64,000 nucleotides of DNA from Ensifer adhaerens (GCF_020035535.1 NZ_CP083350.1:1250501-1314500), one strand, 5' to 3'. Positions 9,084-17,834 are shown, counted from the stretch's first letter. Notes: generated from the letters alone by a model not told the origin. Made by a program: numbers and translations.

Positions 9084-10622
9084 ATGTCTCAGTCTATTCG
9101 CTATGCGCAGCCATCCGGTGACGACGAGGTTAAGCGCGGTCTATTCGTCGATGGCGTAATGGTGAACCCGGGTCCGCGGGACGAAATGCCTATTGTCTCG
9201 CCTGGAACCGGCGAGGTCATCGCAAGGGTGCTGGAATGCACTGCCGAGGACGTCGACAACGCAGTTCGGAGCGCGGATCGCGCATTTCGAAGCGCGGAGT
9301 GGAGCAAAATGTCGGTGCGCACACGGGCGCGCCTGGTAAACAAGCTCGCGGACGTGATGGAGGCCCATCTTGATGAGTTGTTCGAACTAGAAACGCTCAA
9401 CAATGGTCGGCCTGTTCGAGAAACCAGAGCGCAGTTGCGCAGGGTGCCCGACCTCTTTCGCTACAACGCAGGTCTCGCCATTGCGCGCCGGGATAATGTA
9501 ATTCCCGTTGAAGGGGATTATCTGACTTACACCCGCCGACTGCCGGTCGGAGTGGTGGCAAATGTGACGCCATTTAATCATCCACTTCTCATTGCGTCTC
9601 GGAATATCGCGCCAACACTCGCATCAGGCTGCACCACAGTCGTCAAGCCGTCCGAATACACGCCCTTGACGACACTCCGACTTGCGGAACTGTTTTCCGA
9701 AGCCGGTTTGCCCCCAGGGGTGTTCAACGTTGTGACGGGACACGGAGCGAATGCGGGTAGGGCACTTTCTGAGCATCCGATGATTCGAAAACTCGTGTTG
9801 ACCGGCGGTACGGAGGCCGGTCGTCGCGCAGGCTCTGCGGCGGCTGCAAACTTTGCTCGGCAAACGCTCGAACTTGGTGGCAAGACGCCGGTGGTTGTTT
9901 TCGACGACTACGATCTGGATCAAGCGGTAAACTACGCCGCCTTCGGCGCTTTCGTTGGAGCCGGGCAAACATGCGTCTGCGCCGCGCGCCACATCGTGCA
10001 GCGTAGTATCTACAATTCTTTTGTCGAGAAGCTCGCTCAAAAAACCAAGTCCATTCGGGTCGGTGATCCCTTCGATGTGAAGACGCAAATGGGCCCAGTT
10101 ATATCCCAGAGACAACGGGATCGTGTTCTCGACTTCGTCCGCGTGGGATTGGACGAAGGAGCAAAACTCGTCGCGGGCGGGCGCGTTCCTGAGAACCCGC
10201 CGAACAAAACCGGGTTTTATGTCGAGCCTACTGTCTTTGCCGACGTTCGCCCCGAGATGCGGATAGCGCAGGAAGAAGTTTTCGGGCCGTTCACAGTAGT
10301 CATCCCGTTCGACGACGAAGACGAAGCGGTGCAGATCGCAAACAATTCCCCATACGGCCTGGCCGCAGCTATCCGCACGCGCGACGTAGCGCGGGCTCAT
10401 CGGGTGGCTGATCGCATCGAGGCGGGGATCGTTTGGGTCAACGACCATCATCGCGTCGACGCGGCCTCCCCTTGGGGCGGCTTCAAACTATCAGGTATCG
10501 GTCGAGAGTTCGGACAGGAGGCGTTTGACGCCTACTTCGACGTGAAGGCGGTCATGGTGAATGTCGGCGACCAACCGTTCGACTGGTATGACATGAACGC
10601 CGGAGACGCTCGGCTCAACTAA
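9084..10622 (+). CDS. NAD(P)-dependent aldehyde dehydrogenase (muconic-semialdehyde type by context)
   Basis: A 512-residue ALDH-superfamily enzyme that oxidises an aldehyde to the acid. The Asn of TPFNHP (about 164) is present, as are the NAD-contacting Lys in VKPSEYTP (about 188), GGTEAGR (about 241), the general-base Glu in LELGGKTP (E263) and the catalytic Cys in GAGQTCVCAARH (C297). The ATG at 9084 is used because AACGGAGAAATGAG precedes it and the family N-terminus starts there; the long upstream extension of the frame runs through the previous gene. Next to an ACMSD-like enzyme and upstream of a RidA protein it matches the place of 2-aminomuconate or 2-hydroxymuconate semialdehyde dehydrogenases (AmnC/XylG). 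The substrate is inferred. Confidence 0.92.
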   Translation: MSQSIRYAQPSGDDEVKRGLFVDGVMVNPGPRDEMPIVSPGTGEVIARVLECTAEDVDNAVRSADRAFRSAEWSKMSVRTRARLVNKLADVMEAHLDELFELETLNNGRPVRETRAQLRRVPDLFRYNAGLAIARRDNVIPVEGDYLTYTRRLPVGVVANVTPFNHPLLIASRNIAPTLASGCTTVVKPSEYTPLTTLRLAELFSEAGLPPGVFNVVTGHGANAGRALSEHPMIRKLVLTGGTEAGRRAGSAAAANFARQTLELGGKTPVVVFDDYDLDQAVNYAAFGAFVGAGQTCVCAARHIVQRSIYNSFVEKLAQKTKSIRVGDPFDVKTQMGPVISQRQRDRVLDFVRVGLDEGAKLVAGGRVPENPPNKTGFYVEPTVFADVRPEMRIAQEEVFGPFTVVIPFDDEDEAVQIANNSPYGLAAAIRTRDVARAHRVADRIEAGIVWVNDHHRVDAASPWGGFKLSGIGREFGQEAFDAYFDVKAVMVNVGDQPFDWYDMNAGDARLN

Positions 10623-10713
10623 CGCGTAGCAGAAGTACAGACGAAATTTGAATGTGGGTCCGTAAGGCGGGCTGAGTACGGTGGCGGTCACGAACCGCGC
10701 TGGGGGTGAAACT

Positions 10714-11964
10714 ATGGCAAGTGGAAGAAACGCCTCGCGTAGGCAAAAGCAGGCCGTCATCGCGGGAGGTTCCATGGCGGGGCTCTTCGCAGCCCATCTT
10801 CTTTTAAAAGAGGGTTGGGCTGTAAGGATCTACGAGAGGGTCAACTCGGAGATGGCAGGCCGAGGCGCCGGTATTGTTACCCATCCGGAGCTTTTCGACA
10901 TCCTCGATGAGTGTGGGATCGACAGTCGGGCGATTAAAATCGGGGTTCCCGTTGCTGGCCGTAGGGTCTTCGCGAATGATGGGGAGATGATCGGCGAGTT
11001 GCCGCTCGCCCAAGTTCTCACCTCGTGGGGTCGACTTTACCGCTTGCTTTGGGACCTCCTTCCGGCCGGCATCTATCATCATGGTTACAATGTGGAGCAC
11101 GTGCACACCGACTCTGCGGGCGTCACAGTTGCCTTTTCAAATGGCGAAGAGGTAAGTGCTGATTTGTTGGTTGGTGCAGACGGCATCTTTTCAACGATCC
11201 GCAAGCAGCTCTTGCCGGATGTGATGCCAACATACGCCGGTTACATCGCGTGGCGGGGTCTCGTCGACGAGCGGGACCTTTCACCTAAAACACGGGCGGA
11301 TATCTGCGACTACTTCGCATTCTCGCTACCGCCCGGGGAACAGATGCTAGGCTACCCGGTCGCCGGAGCGGATGAGGCAACCGAGCCTGGAAGTCGGCGT
11401 TTCAACTTCGTCTGGTATCGGCCCGCACCCCGCGACACGGTGTTGAAAGAGCTGCTAACGGACACGGAGGGAGCAACTCACGAGTTATCAATCCCACCGC
11501 ACCTCATCCGGCCGCCAGTGCTCAAGGCGGTCCGAGAAGACGCCATCGATGTTCTGTCACCGCAGTTTGCGGAGGTTGTTACCAAGACCAAACAACCGCT
11601 AATCCAGGCGATACTCGACCTGGAAACTCCGCAAATGGTTGTAAATAACCGCGTTGCACTTATTGGTGACGCTGCTTTCGTTGCCCGTCCGCATGTCGGC
11701 ATGGGGGTGACAAAGGCCGCGGGCGACGCCCATGTGCTTGCCAAATCACTCGCCGCGGAGTCCGACGACATCGGTCAAGGGTTGAAGACCTTCGCAACCC
11801 AACGTCTTGCGTTCGGTCGCGCAGTCGTTCAGCGCGCTCGACACTTGGGAGTGTACATGCAGGCGCAAATTGCTACCGACGAGGAGCGGAAGCTGGCCGA
11901 AATCCACAGAAGGCCCGACAGGGTCATGGCAGAAACCGCTGTCACCGCAGGCATCGTTATTTGA
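10714..11964 (+). CDS. FAD-dependent aromatic/pyridine monooxygenase (PHBH fold)
   Basis: A 416-residue class A flavoprotein monooxygenase that should hydroxylate an aromatic ring with NAD(P)H and O2. The N-terminal dinucleotide motif reads AVIAGGSMAGLFAA (residues 14-27), the DG motif is LLVGADGIFSTIRK (about 151-164) and the FAD ribityl motif is LIGDAAFVARPHVGMG (about 316-331). The GGS-x-x-G variant and the RPHVGMG...AAGDA segment resemble 2,6-dihydroxypyridine 3-monooxygenase-like proteins of nicotine and nicotinate catabolism. The ATG at 10714 has GGGGGTGAAACT just upstream and is preferred to a GTG at 10681. It follows the aldehyde dehydrogenase by 91 bp in the same direction. Confidence 0.87.
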   Translation: MASGRNASRRQKQAVIAGGSMAGLFAAHLLLKEGWAVRIYERVNSEMAGRGAGIVTHPELFDILDECGIDSRAIKIGVPVAGRRVFANDGEMIGELPLAQVLTSWGRLYRLLWDLLPAGIYHHGYNVEHVHTDSAGVTVAFSNGEEVSADLLVGADGIFSTIRKQLLPDVMPTYAGYIAWRGLVDERDLSPKTRADICDYFAFSLPPGEQMLGYPVAGADEATEPGSRRFNFVWYRPAPRDTVLKELLTDTEGATHELSIPPHLIRPPVLKAVREDAIDVLSPQFAEVVTKTKQPLIQAILDLETPQMVVNNRVALIGDAAFVARPHVGMGVTKAAGDAHVLAKSLAAESDDIGQGLKTFATQRLAFGRAVVQRARHLGVYMQAQIATDEERKLAEIHRRPDRVMAETAVTAGIVI

Positions 11965-12003
11965 AAGAGCAACCGTCTGAATGACTGTTGAGGGAGAAAT
12001 AAA

Positions 12004-12417
12004 ATGGGAAAATATGTCGTCGACCAATGGCCACCCGCCCCAAGCACCTTCAGTGAGGAGCGTCGCCGCGACTTCACCGAGAGTCTGGGCAATGGTCGTG
12101 TAGGATCCCGATTGCTGTCAGAGACCGACAATGTTCGAGTGTGGTCCTTGACCCTTCAACCGGGCGAGAGGATCGGATTCCACACGCACGTCCTCAACTA
12201 TTTCTGGACTGCGGTCACAGCGGGCAGTGCGTGCTCACACTACGCTGACGGTCACGTAGCGAATGTCTCATACGAGGCAGGTGATACTAAGCACTATCGC
12301 TTCGATGCAGGTCAGTTCATGATCCATGATCTGGAAAACACCGGCGCTACGACCCTGATGTTTACCACGGTCGAGTTTCTAGACAGCCCGAATGCGCCTC
12401 TTTCGGTGAGGTCGTAG
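12004..12417 (+). CDS. Small cupin-domain protein
   Basis: A 137-residue single-domain protein with a cupin-like core. A first metal-binding-like stretch reads PGERIGFHTHVLNYFW (residues about 51-66), then come a YEAGD turn (about 90) and a closing strand ending LMFTTVEFLD. The H-x-H pair suggests metal binding, but the second cupin motif is poorly conserved. It could be a small dioxygenase, isomerase or accessory protein of the pathway. It does not carry the motifs of 3-hydroxyanthranilate dioxygenase and is shorter. It lies 39 bp after the monooxygenase, with GGGAGAAATAAA before the ATG, so it belongs to the same operon. Function is not assigned beyond the fold. Confidence 0.75.
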   Translation: MGKYVVDQWPPAPSTFSEERRRDFTESLGNGRVGSRLLSETDNVRVWSLTLQPGERIGFHTHVLNYFWTAVTAGSACSHYADGHVANVSYEAGDTKHYRFDAGQFMIHDLENTGATTLMFTTVEFLDSPNAPLSVRS

Positions 12418-12434
12418 TAGCCCCGCGGGCTACT
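12416..12434 (+). other. Intercistronic hairpin after the cupin gene
   Basis: An 8-bp stem with a 3-nt loop (AGTAGCCC-CGC-GGGCTACT) begins at the cupin stop codon, 37 bp before the permease ATG. There is no T-run, so it more likely stabilises mRNA ends or separates enzyme from transporter expression than terminates. Confidence 0.5.
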
Positions 12435-12470
12435 GGCCACCTCCCGTCAAGCGAGAAGGAAGTATTTGTC

Positions 12471-13490
12471 ATGGAAGCTATCAATTCTCAGATGTCGGAA
12501 GCAAGGATCCCACGTTTGGGCTCTTTGGTTCGTGGAATGCTTACCCCAGCAGAGATGCAAATCCTTGGTGCAATCGTCGTGCTGGCAGTGTCCTTTTCGA
12601 TCTCATTCCCGGAAAGCTTTGCAAGCAGCACTACCTTGACGAACATGGCACGAGTTGCAGGAATTCTTGCCGTGGTTTCAATTGGTCAGACCTTCGCGCT
12701 CATTGTTGGCGGCTTCGACATCTCGGTTGCAGCTGTGATGGGACTTGCAAGTGTCGTCGCCGCACTTCTCATGAAGACCGGAATGGACGTTAGTCTGTGC
12801 ATCGCTGTCGCCCTATTAGTCGGTGCGCTCGTAGGGCTATTAAATGGTATTGGCGTAGCGATTTTTCGTGTGACGCCATTCGTCATGACGCTTGGCATGA
12901 TGACGGCAGTCGGAGGGCTGTCCAACCAACTCGCGAACGGTGGAACGATTTCCGGGCTGCCTCGCGCGTTGTCGATGTTCGGCAGAAGTAACTGGGGCGT
13001 GCTTCCCAGTGCTGCGTGCATCGCTTTGTTAGCGCTTGTCGCCGCCTGGTTTCTTCTGCATCGCACACGGGCTGGCCTCTACATATTCTCAATCGGTGGA
13101 AGCCGCGAAACGTCTAAGCTTGCGGGTGTGTCCGTCGCAGCATACGAACTACTGGCGTACGTTATGTGCAGTCTTCTTGCCGCACTCGCCGGGGTGATGC
13201 TCACCGCACGGATATCTGTTGCTCAGGGCAGCCTAGGTCAAGGCTATGAATTGCTTTCGATCGCAACCTCCGTAATTGGCGGTGTACTGATCGGCGGTGG
13301 TTCTGGACGCCTGACGGGCGTTGTTCTCGGCGTGTTGTTTATAACGGTCCTCACGACAGGTCTCGATATCGCCGGCGTCAATCCATTCATGCAGCAGATC
13401 GCCACCGGAGTGGTTCTTGTCGTGGCGGTTATCGTTTCAAAAGCCCGCACTGGCGGACTTCTATCTCTTCTAAGGGTGCTTACACGCTGA
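12471..13490 (+). CDS. ABC transporter permease, ribose/simple-sugar (RbsC) type
   Basis: A 339-residue inner-membrane permease of the CUT2/RbsC family with about ten hydrophobic segments. Family landmarks are GQTFALIVGGFDISVAAVMG (about 70-89), VTPFVMTLGMM (about 137), GGSRETSKLAGVSV (the cytoplasmic EAA-like loop, about 206) and GGSGRLTGVVLGVL (about 279). It forms the translocation path with the binding protein (13532) and the double ATPase (14634). CUT2 systems mostly carry sugars, but members are also found in catabolic operons for other solutes. Here the position directly after pathway enzymes argues for uptake of the pathway substrate. Confidence 0.9.
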   Translation: MEAINSQMSEARIPRLGSLVRGMLTPAEMQILGAIVVLAVSFSISFPESFASSTTLTNMARVAGILAVVSIGQTFALIVGGFDISVAAVMGLASVVAALLMKTGMDVSLCIAVALLVGALVGLLNGIGVAIFRVTPFVMTLGMMTAVGGLSNQLANGGTISGLPRALSMFGRSNWGVLPSAACIALLALVAAWFLLHRTRAGLYIFSIGGSRETSKLAGVSVAAYELLAYVMCSLLAALAGVMLTARISVAQGSLGQGYELLSIATSVIGGVLIGGGSGRLTGVVLGVLFITVLTTGLDIAGVNPFMQQIATGVVLVVAVIVSKARTGGLLSLLRVLTR

Positions 13491-13531
13491 ATGTGAACTA
13501 CGTGCATTTCTAACCAATAAGGGGAACTACG

Positions 13532-14572
13532 ATGCGTATCAATAAGACCACCACAGCCGCATTTTTCACCATCACAATGATGACAAATGCATATGCTCAG
13601 GAACTCACTCTCACGGACGAAGAACGCACTCCAATGGTTTGCGATCAGACGTTTACCGTCGAACAGCTTGGGACGGCCAAAGTTGAAAAGGCCGCCAAGC
13701 CGGTTACTATTTTGTTTTCGGTCCCGGCCTACGCCAACCTCTACACTCAGGCTCTACTGTTTGGGGCCAAAAAAGCTGCTGATGAAGCCGGCGTAACGCT
13801 ATCGATTACCGCAGGCACTGACTTTATGGATCCTGCGTCCCAGATTACTCAGCTTGAAAACGCGTTGTCTAAGAAACCTGACGCTGTACTCATCAATCCC
13901 GCCGATCCTGATGGTTTGGCCCCCTTCCTGGACGAAGTGGTTGAAGGCGGTACGCCAGTATTCGATGTCGGCTCCCTGTCCAATTCGACGCTTTCTCACA
14001 AGCTTGTCCAGGACGATTATACCCACGGCGTCATGGCAGCCCGTTCGATCATGACTCAGTTGCCCTCAGGCGGAGCGGGTATCATCATGGGTGGGCCAGC
14101 TACAGCGAGCTGGGCACGGCGACGCGTTGCTGGGTTCCTCGATACAATCCAGGCCGCTTACCCGGTTGGCGCGACCGTCAGCACGAACGTCGACCCTCAA
14201 GAAGGGTTGACCAAATTCCTCAATGCCGCGCAATCAAACCCCGAGATGAAGTGGGTTTACGCCACCGGTTCATTCCTTCTTGCTCCGCAATCAATTCCGG
14301 AAGAGTTCGCCAACGTAAATTACGTTGCGGGCAGCCTTTCGAATGTAACCGAAGAAGGGTTGCGTGAAGGCAGGATGACAGCGGTCATTCCTGATTTTCC
14401 CATCTCTGCGGGTTACCTCGGTGTCAAACTAGCGCTTGATGTTCTCGCGGGTAAGGAAATTCCGAAGAGAAACTGCCTGCCGGTAGTTGCGATGTCAGCC
14501 AAGGAGCTATCTGACCCGATGTGGAAAGAAAGCAATATCCTCCCGGCGGACTTCAAGCAGTTCGGAAACTAA
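13532..14572 (+). CDS. Periplasmic substrate-binding protein of the CUT2-type ABC importer
   Basis: A 346-residue type I periplasmic binding protein (ribose-binding family). A short signal peptide ends at AYAQE near residue 24. Two Rossmann-like lobes follow: VTILFSVPAYANLYTQALLF opens the first, PDAVLINPADPDGLAPFL gives the hinge/sugar-site-like strand, and GLREGRMTAVIPDFPISAGY gives the second-lobe element. It delivers the solute to the permease at 12471. The insertion between the signal peptide and the first lobe (about 35 residues with one Cys) is longer than in RbsB. A second Cys occurs near the C-terminus (RNCLPVV), so a disulphide is possible. GGGGAACTACG precedes the ATG. Confidence 0.88.
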   Translation: MRINKTTTAAFFTITMMTNAYAQELTLTDEERTPMVCDQTFTVEQLGTAKVEKAAKPVTILFSVPAYANLYTQALLFGAKKAADEAGVTLSITAGTDFMDPASQITQLENALSKKPDAVLINPADPDGLAPFLDEVVEGGTPVFDVGSLSNSTLSHKLVQDDYTHGVMAARSIMTQLPSGGAGIIMGGPATASWARRRVAGFLDTIQAAYPVGATVSTNVDPQEGLTKFLNAAQSNPEMKWVYATGSFLLAPQSIPEEFANVNYVAGSLSNVTEEGLREGRMTAVIPDFPISAGYLGVKLALDVLAGKEIPKRNCLPVVAMSAKELSDPMWKESNILPADFKQFGN

Positions 14573-14633
14573 TGCCCAGGGAAGGGCGCTTTTCGGAGTG
14601 CCCTTTCGCCTTTTCATCACGGGAGGGATGAAC

Positions 14634-16157
14634 ATGGTGGATTCAGTAGAGGATAGAAAACACACCCTCGCCCTTGCAGGGATTCGTAAAGCGTTCCCTG
14701 GCGTGGTCGCGCTCGATAACGTTGACCTTACACTCTACCCCGGGGAAATACACGCTCTGCTCGGAGAGAACGGTGCGGGTAAATCGACACTCATCAAGGT
14801 GTTGACTGGCGCACACATCGCGGATGAGGGAACCATGTGGCTAGCCGGCTCACAGGTCCATTTCAAATCGCCGAAGGACGCAATACGGGCCGGTGTAAAG
14901 GTTGTTCCCCAAGACATCTTCATGGTCCCAGAACTGTCCATTGGGCGAAATATCTTACTTGGAATGGAGCGACGATTTGCGTCGAAAGGTCGCCTGAGCG
15001 CAGAGGAAGCGAACCTCGTCGCCGACGCATTGTCTCGAGCGGGTGCTTCGTTTTCGCCTCACGTGAAGACCGCCGCACTGACCGTACCCCAGCGCCGTCT
15101 CGCCCAGATCGCAAGAGCTTTGTTACAGCCAGGCGACGTTATGATCCTGGACGAACCAACGGCAGTGCTTTCGGAGCCAGACGCCGACCACCTATTGTCG
15201 AGGCTTGAGCACTTCCGCAACGAAGGGAAGACGATCCTCTACGTGACACACCGGTTATCGGAGGTGATGCGTATGGCCGACCGGATTACGATACTTCGTG
15301 ACGGGAAAGGTGTTGGCACCTTTTCCCGGGGGGAGATCTCACGTGAAGAGATCGTCACCCGCATGGCAAAAGAAGGCGCAGTTGCTGCGCCTGTAAAAGC
15401 GCTGCCGCGGCGGACACAAGAGCAAGCTGACGCTGCGCTGCAGACAGAGAATTTGACTTCCTCGTCGCATTTCTCGGGCGTAACGTTTTCAGTCAAGCCG
15501 GGTGAGATAGTAGGTGTCGCCGGTGTGCAGGGCTCGGGTCACGGAGCGCTCATGAGGGCCCTTGCGGGAGCCGAAAAATTCGACGGTGGCATGTTGGTTG
15601 TCGAAGGCAAACCAGTCAGTCATTTCTCTTCTCGCCGTGCCGTGCGGGCCGGGGTCCTCTTTGTCCCTTCTGATCGGCGGGGATCGGCGATCGTACCCAG
15701 TCTGTCAATCAAATCAAATATCGCGTTGAGCGCACGCGTTCGGGCGGATGCTCGGCGGTTTGGTTTGCGTTGGCACTCCAAGGAATGCGATCTCGCCGAC
15801 AGCTATGTAGCAAGTATGTCGATCAGGCCCGCGAACATTGATGCGCCAATCGGTTCGCTTTCCGGCGGCAATCAACAGAAAGTCGTGATCGCGCGAGCCC
15901 TCGAAGCCAAAGCCCGGGTGCTCCTCGTTGAAGAACCTACTCAGGGCGTGGACGTGGGTGCGAAGGCAGAGATCCATACGCTTCTACGCGAAGCGGCCTA
16001 CACGAATGGTTGCGCCGTCCTCATCGCAACATCTGAGTTTGAAGAACTACTGGGTCTCGCTGACACGATTCACGTCATGCGGTCAGGTCGGATCGTACAG
16101 ACTATTCCGGGTACTGACGCGACCTACAAATCCATTCTTGAATACGCCTTGCCATAG
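14634..16157 (+). CDS. ABC transporter double ATPase, ribose (RbsA) type
   Basis: A 507-residue protein with two fused ATP-binding domains. The first has Walker A GENGAGKSTLIK and Walker B VMILDEPTAV. The second has a degenerate Walker A (GVQGSGHGALM), the signature LSGGNQQKVVIARA and LLVEEPTQGVDVG. This is the normal asymmetry of CUT2 ATPases. In the first domain the signature is unusual: it reads TVPQRRLAQIARA where LSVGQ-type sequence is expected. Two ATGs are possible; the one at 14634 lies 6 nt after GGGAGGG and is preferred to 14628, which nearly abuts it. It powers the importer formed with the two preceding genes. Confidence 0.9.
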   Translation: MVDSVEDRKHTLALAGIRKAFPGVVALDNVDLTLYPGEIHALLGENGAGKSTLIKVLTGAHIADEGTMWLAGSQVHFKSPKDAIRAGVKVVPQDIFMVPELSIGRNILLGMERRFASKGRLSAEEANLVADALSRAGASFSPHVKTAALTVPQRRLAQIARALLQPGDVMILDEPTAVLSEPDADHLLSRLEHFRNEGKTILYVTHRLSEVMRMADRITILRDGKGVGTFSRGEISREEIVTRMAKEGAVAAPVKALPRRTQEQADAALQTENLTSSSHFSGVTFSVKPGEIVGVAGVQGSGHGALMRALAGAEKFDGGMLVVEGKPVSHFSSRRAVRAGVLFVPSDRRGSAIVPSLSIKSNIALSARVRADARRFGLRWHSKECDLADSYVASMSIRPANIDAPIGSLSGGNQQKVVIARALEAKARVLLVEEPTQGVDVGAKAEIHTLLREAAYTNGCAVLIATSEFEELLGLADTIHVMRSGRIVQTIPGTDATYKSILEYALP

Positions 16158-16201
16158 GCGTTGCCTGGCATTTTGCCAATTAAACCTGAGAGGAGCAGAA
16201 A

Positions 16202-17569
16202 ATGGACAAGCAAAACAACAGCCGGGCGCCAGTCGCCGTGTGGCCAAACGGAATTCCGAAGCCACTCATGCCCTACACGCCGGCCATCAAAGCGGGCGGT
16301 TGGCTGTTCGTTGCCGGACAGCTTGCAAGTGACTTCGAGACCGGTGTTGCACCTGAGGCAAAAACAGAGAACCCGAACCTCGCCAATCAGCTGACCCTAC
16401 AGTCGCGCTTCATTATGAAGAACCTGGCGGAAACGGTGGCCGCGGCCGGACGTGACATTGATCGCGATTCGGTTCGTATTTGGCAGTGGTACACGTCGCC
16501 CTATCCAACCATGGAAGAGTTCAAGGACGGGAACACATGGCCGCGCATCTCAACGACGCCTCATATCATCGAGCGCAACGTCCATATCCATGATCCGCGT
16601 CCGGCTTCGACGGCAATGGGGGTCAAGGAGTTGCTCGTGAAGGATACGATCCTCGAGGTTGATCTGATCTGCATCGACGACGATGAGGAAAGCTCGGGCT
16701 TCACGGTCCCGGAGGGTGTGCCCAGCCCGCTCGCCGGATATTCGCCTGCAATTCGCCGCGGTGACTGGATCTTTCTATCGGGCGAACTGCCGACGGACTG
16801 GAAAGGAGACTTTGAGAGCCCCGTGCATCTTGGTGAGCCCAGTGGACTTGCGAAAGAAGCCCGTGTCAATCCTTACCTGTGGTACGATTCCGAGATTGAG
16901 AAACAGACGGAATACACGCTCTGGAAGCTGTCTAAAATCGCCGAAGAAGCCGGTACCTCCCTGTCGCGAACGGTGAAGGCCGAGGTCTATATCGGTGACC
17001 CGTCCGATTTCCAAGGAATGGAGAAGGTGTGGAAACGGTGGTTCCCGGAAAATCCTCCGGCGCGCGTCGTCATTCCCTACATGGGGCTCGGCGGCAAGGG
17101 GAGCCGGGTTGAGGTCGCCCTGACTTTGCTTGCGAACGACAGCAAGAAGGTCATCGAAACGATCCACACCGATAAGGCAGTGAAGCCGTTCAGCCACGAA
17201 CCGCAGGCGGTCAAAGTCGACAATCTGCTATTCTTGAGCCAGCAGCTTCCTGCAGATGAGAACGGCCTTTTGGCTGAAGGTCTAGCTCGTCATCCCAACT
17301 TTCCGTACTACGGCGAGCCATCCCGCAAGCAAATGAAATACATGCTGCAGAATGTGGCCGCGATCTGCGAGGCAGCAGGAACATCACTCGAAAACGTTGT
17401 GCGTCGCGCGTGCTTCCATGACCATGGTGAAAATTTCGCCGGGGCTATGGATGAATGGGCGGGTCATTTTCCTGGTCTGAAGCCGGTCTCCACGACCATC
17501 ATCCTCGGTGGGCAGCTTGTCGTACCTGGAGCTCACACCCTCCTCGATATAATCGCCTACGTACCGTAA
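16202..17569 (+). CDS. Three-domain RidA/YjgF-family protein, probable enamine/aminomuconate deaminase
   Basis: A 455-residue protein made of three consecutive RidA (YjgF/YER057c/UK114) units, about residues 20-158, 172-312 and 325-455. Each has the family opening (YTPAIKAGGWLFVAGQL, YSPAIRRGDWIFLSGEL, AVKVDNLLFLSQQL) and the closing P-A-[RS] region. RidA proteins hydrolyse enamine/imine intermediates and normally assemble as trimers of about 130-residue chains. The Arg that binds the substrate carboxylate (PAR motif, R105 in E. coli RidA) is kept only in the middle unit (PPARVV, R288). Units 1 and 3 have Ser there (RPAST, S136; KPVST, S430). As 2-aminomuconate deaminase belongs to this superfamily, a deaminase role fits the operon. 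It starts 44 bp after the ATPase. Confidence 0.85.
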   Translation: MDKQNNSRAPVAVWPNGIPKPLMPYTPAIKAGGWLFVAGQLASDFETGVAPEAKTENPNLANQLTLQSRFIMKNLAETVAAAGRDIDRDSVRIWQWYTSPYPTMEEFKDGNTWPRISTTPHIIERNVHIHDPRPASTAMGVKELLVKDTILEVDLICIDDDEESSGFTVPEGVPSPLAGYSPAIRRGDWIFLSGELPTDWKGDFESPVHLGEPSGLAKEARVNPYLWYDSEIEKQTEYTLWKLSKIAEEAGTSLSRTVKAEVYIGDPSDFQGMEKVWKRWFPENPPARVVIPYMGLGGKGSRVEVALTLLANDSKKVIETIHTDKAVKPFSHEPQAVKVDNLLFLSQQLPADENGLLAEGLARHPNFPYYGEPSRKQMKYMLQNVAAICEAAGTSLENVVRRACFHDHGENFAGAMDEWAGHFPGLKPVSTTIILGGQLVVPGAHTLLDIIAYVP

Positions 17570-17575
17570 AATGCT

Positions 17576-17608
17576 GGGGCGGTCCTGCGCAACGCGCAGG
17601 ATCGCCCC
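17576..17608 (+). terminator. Operon-end hairpin
   Basis: A 15-bp stem (one G-U in RNA) with an AAC loop starts 6 bases after the RidA stop: GGGGCGGTCCTGCGC pairs with GCGCAGGATCGCCCC. No T-run follows. It is the likely 3' end of the 8-17.6 kb operon. Confidence 0.6.
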
Positions 17609-17834
17609 GACACAACGAATCCCATTCACTCCATAAGTATACGCTAGCCTACAAGTTCGTTTTCTGCCTGCAGGGAGCAATGCATAGCGTGAGAGGGCCG
17701 CTGGGCCCAGTCCATAAAAACAAAGCGAGACGGGTGGCGAGAGCAATCCTGTATGCCTGCAATAAACGGTGTAGCGTAATACCTTACGGATCTGTCGAGC
17801 ATGACTGCGTGCGATGTCCAGCTTGGGACCGTAG

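Noticed and set aside
9624..10451. Minus-strand open frame of 275 codons inside the aldehyde dehydrogenase gene
   Set aside because: It is antisense to a gene with all ALDH catalytic motifs; its translation shows no family character and no ribosome binding site. High-GC codon use creates long antisense frames.
12004..12417. Naming the cupin as 3-hydroxyanthranilate 3,4-dioxygenase
   Set aside because: It is shorter than that enzyme and lacks its metal-site and substrate motifs; the pathway idea alone is not enough.
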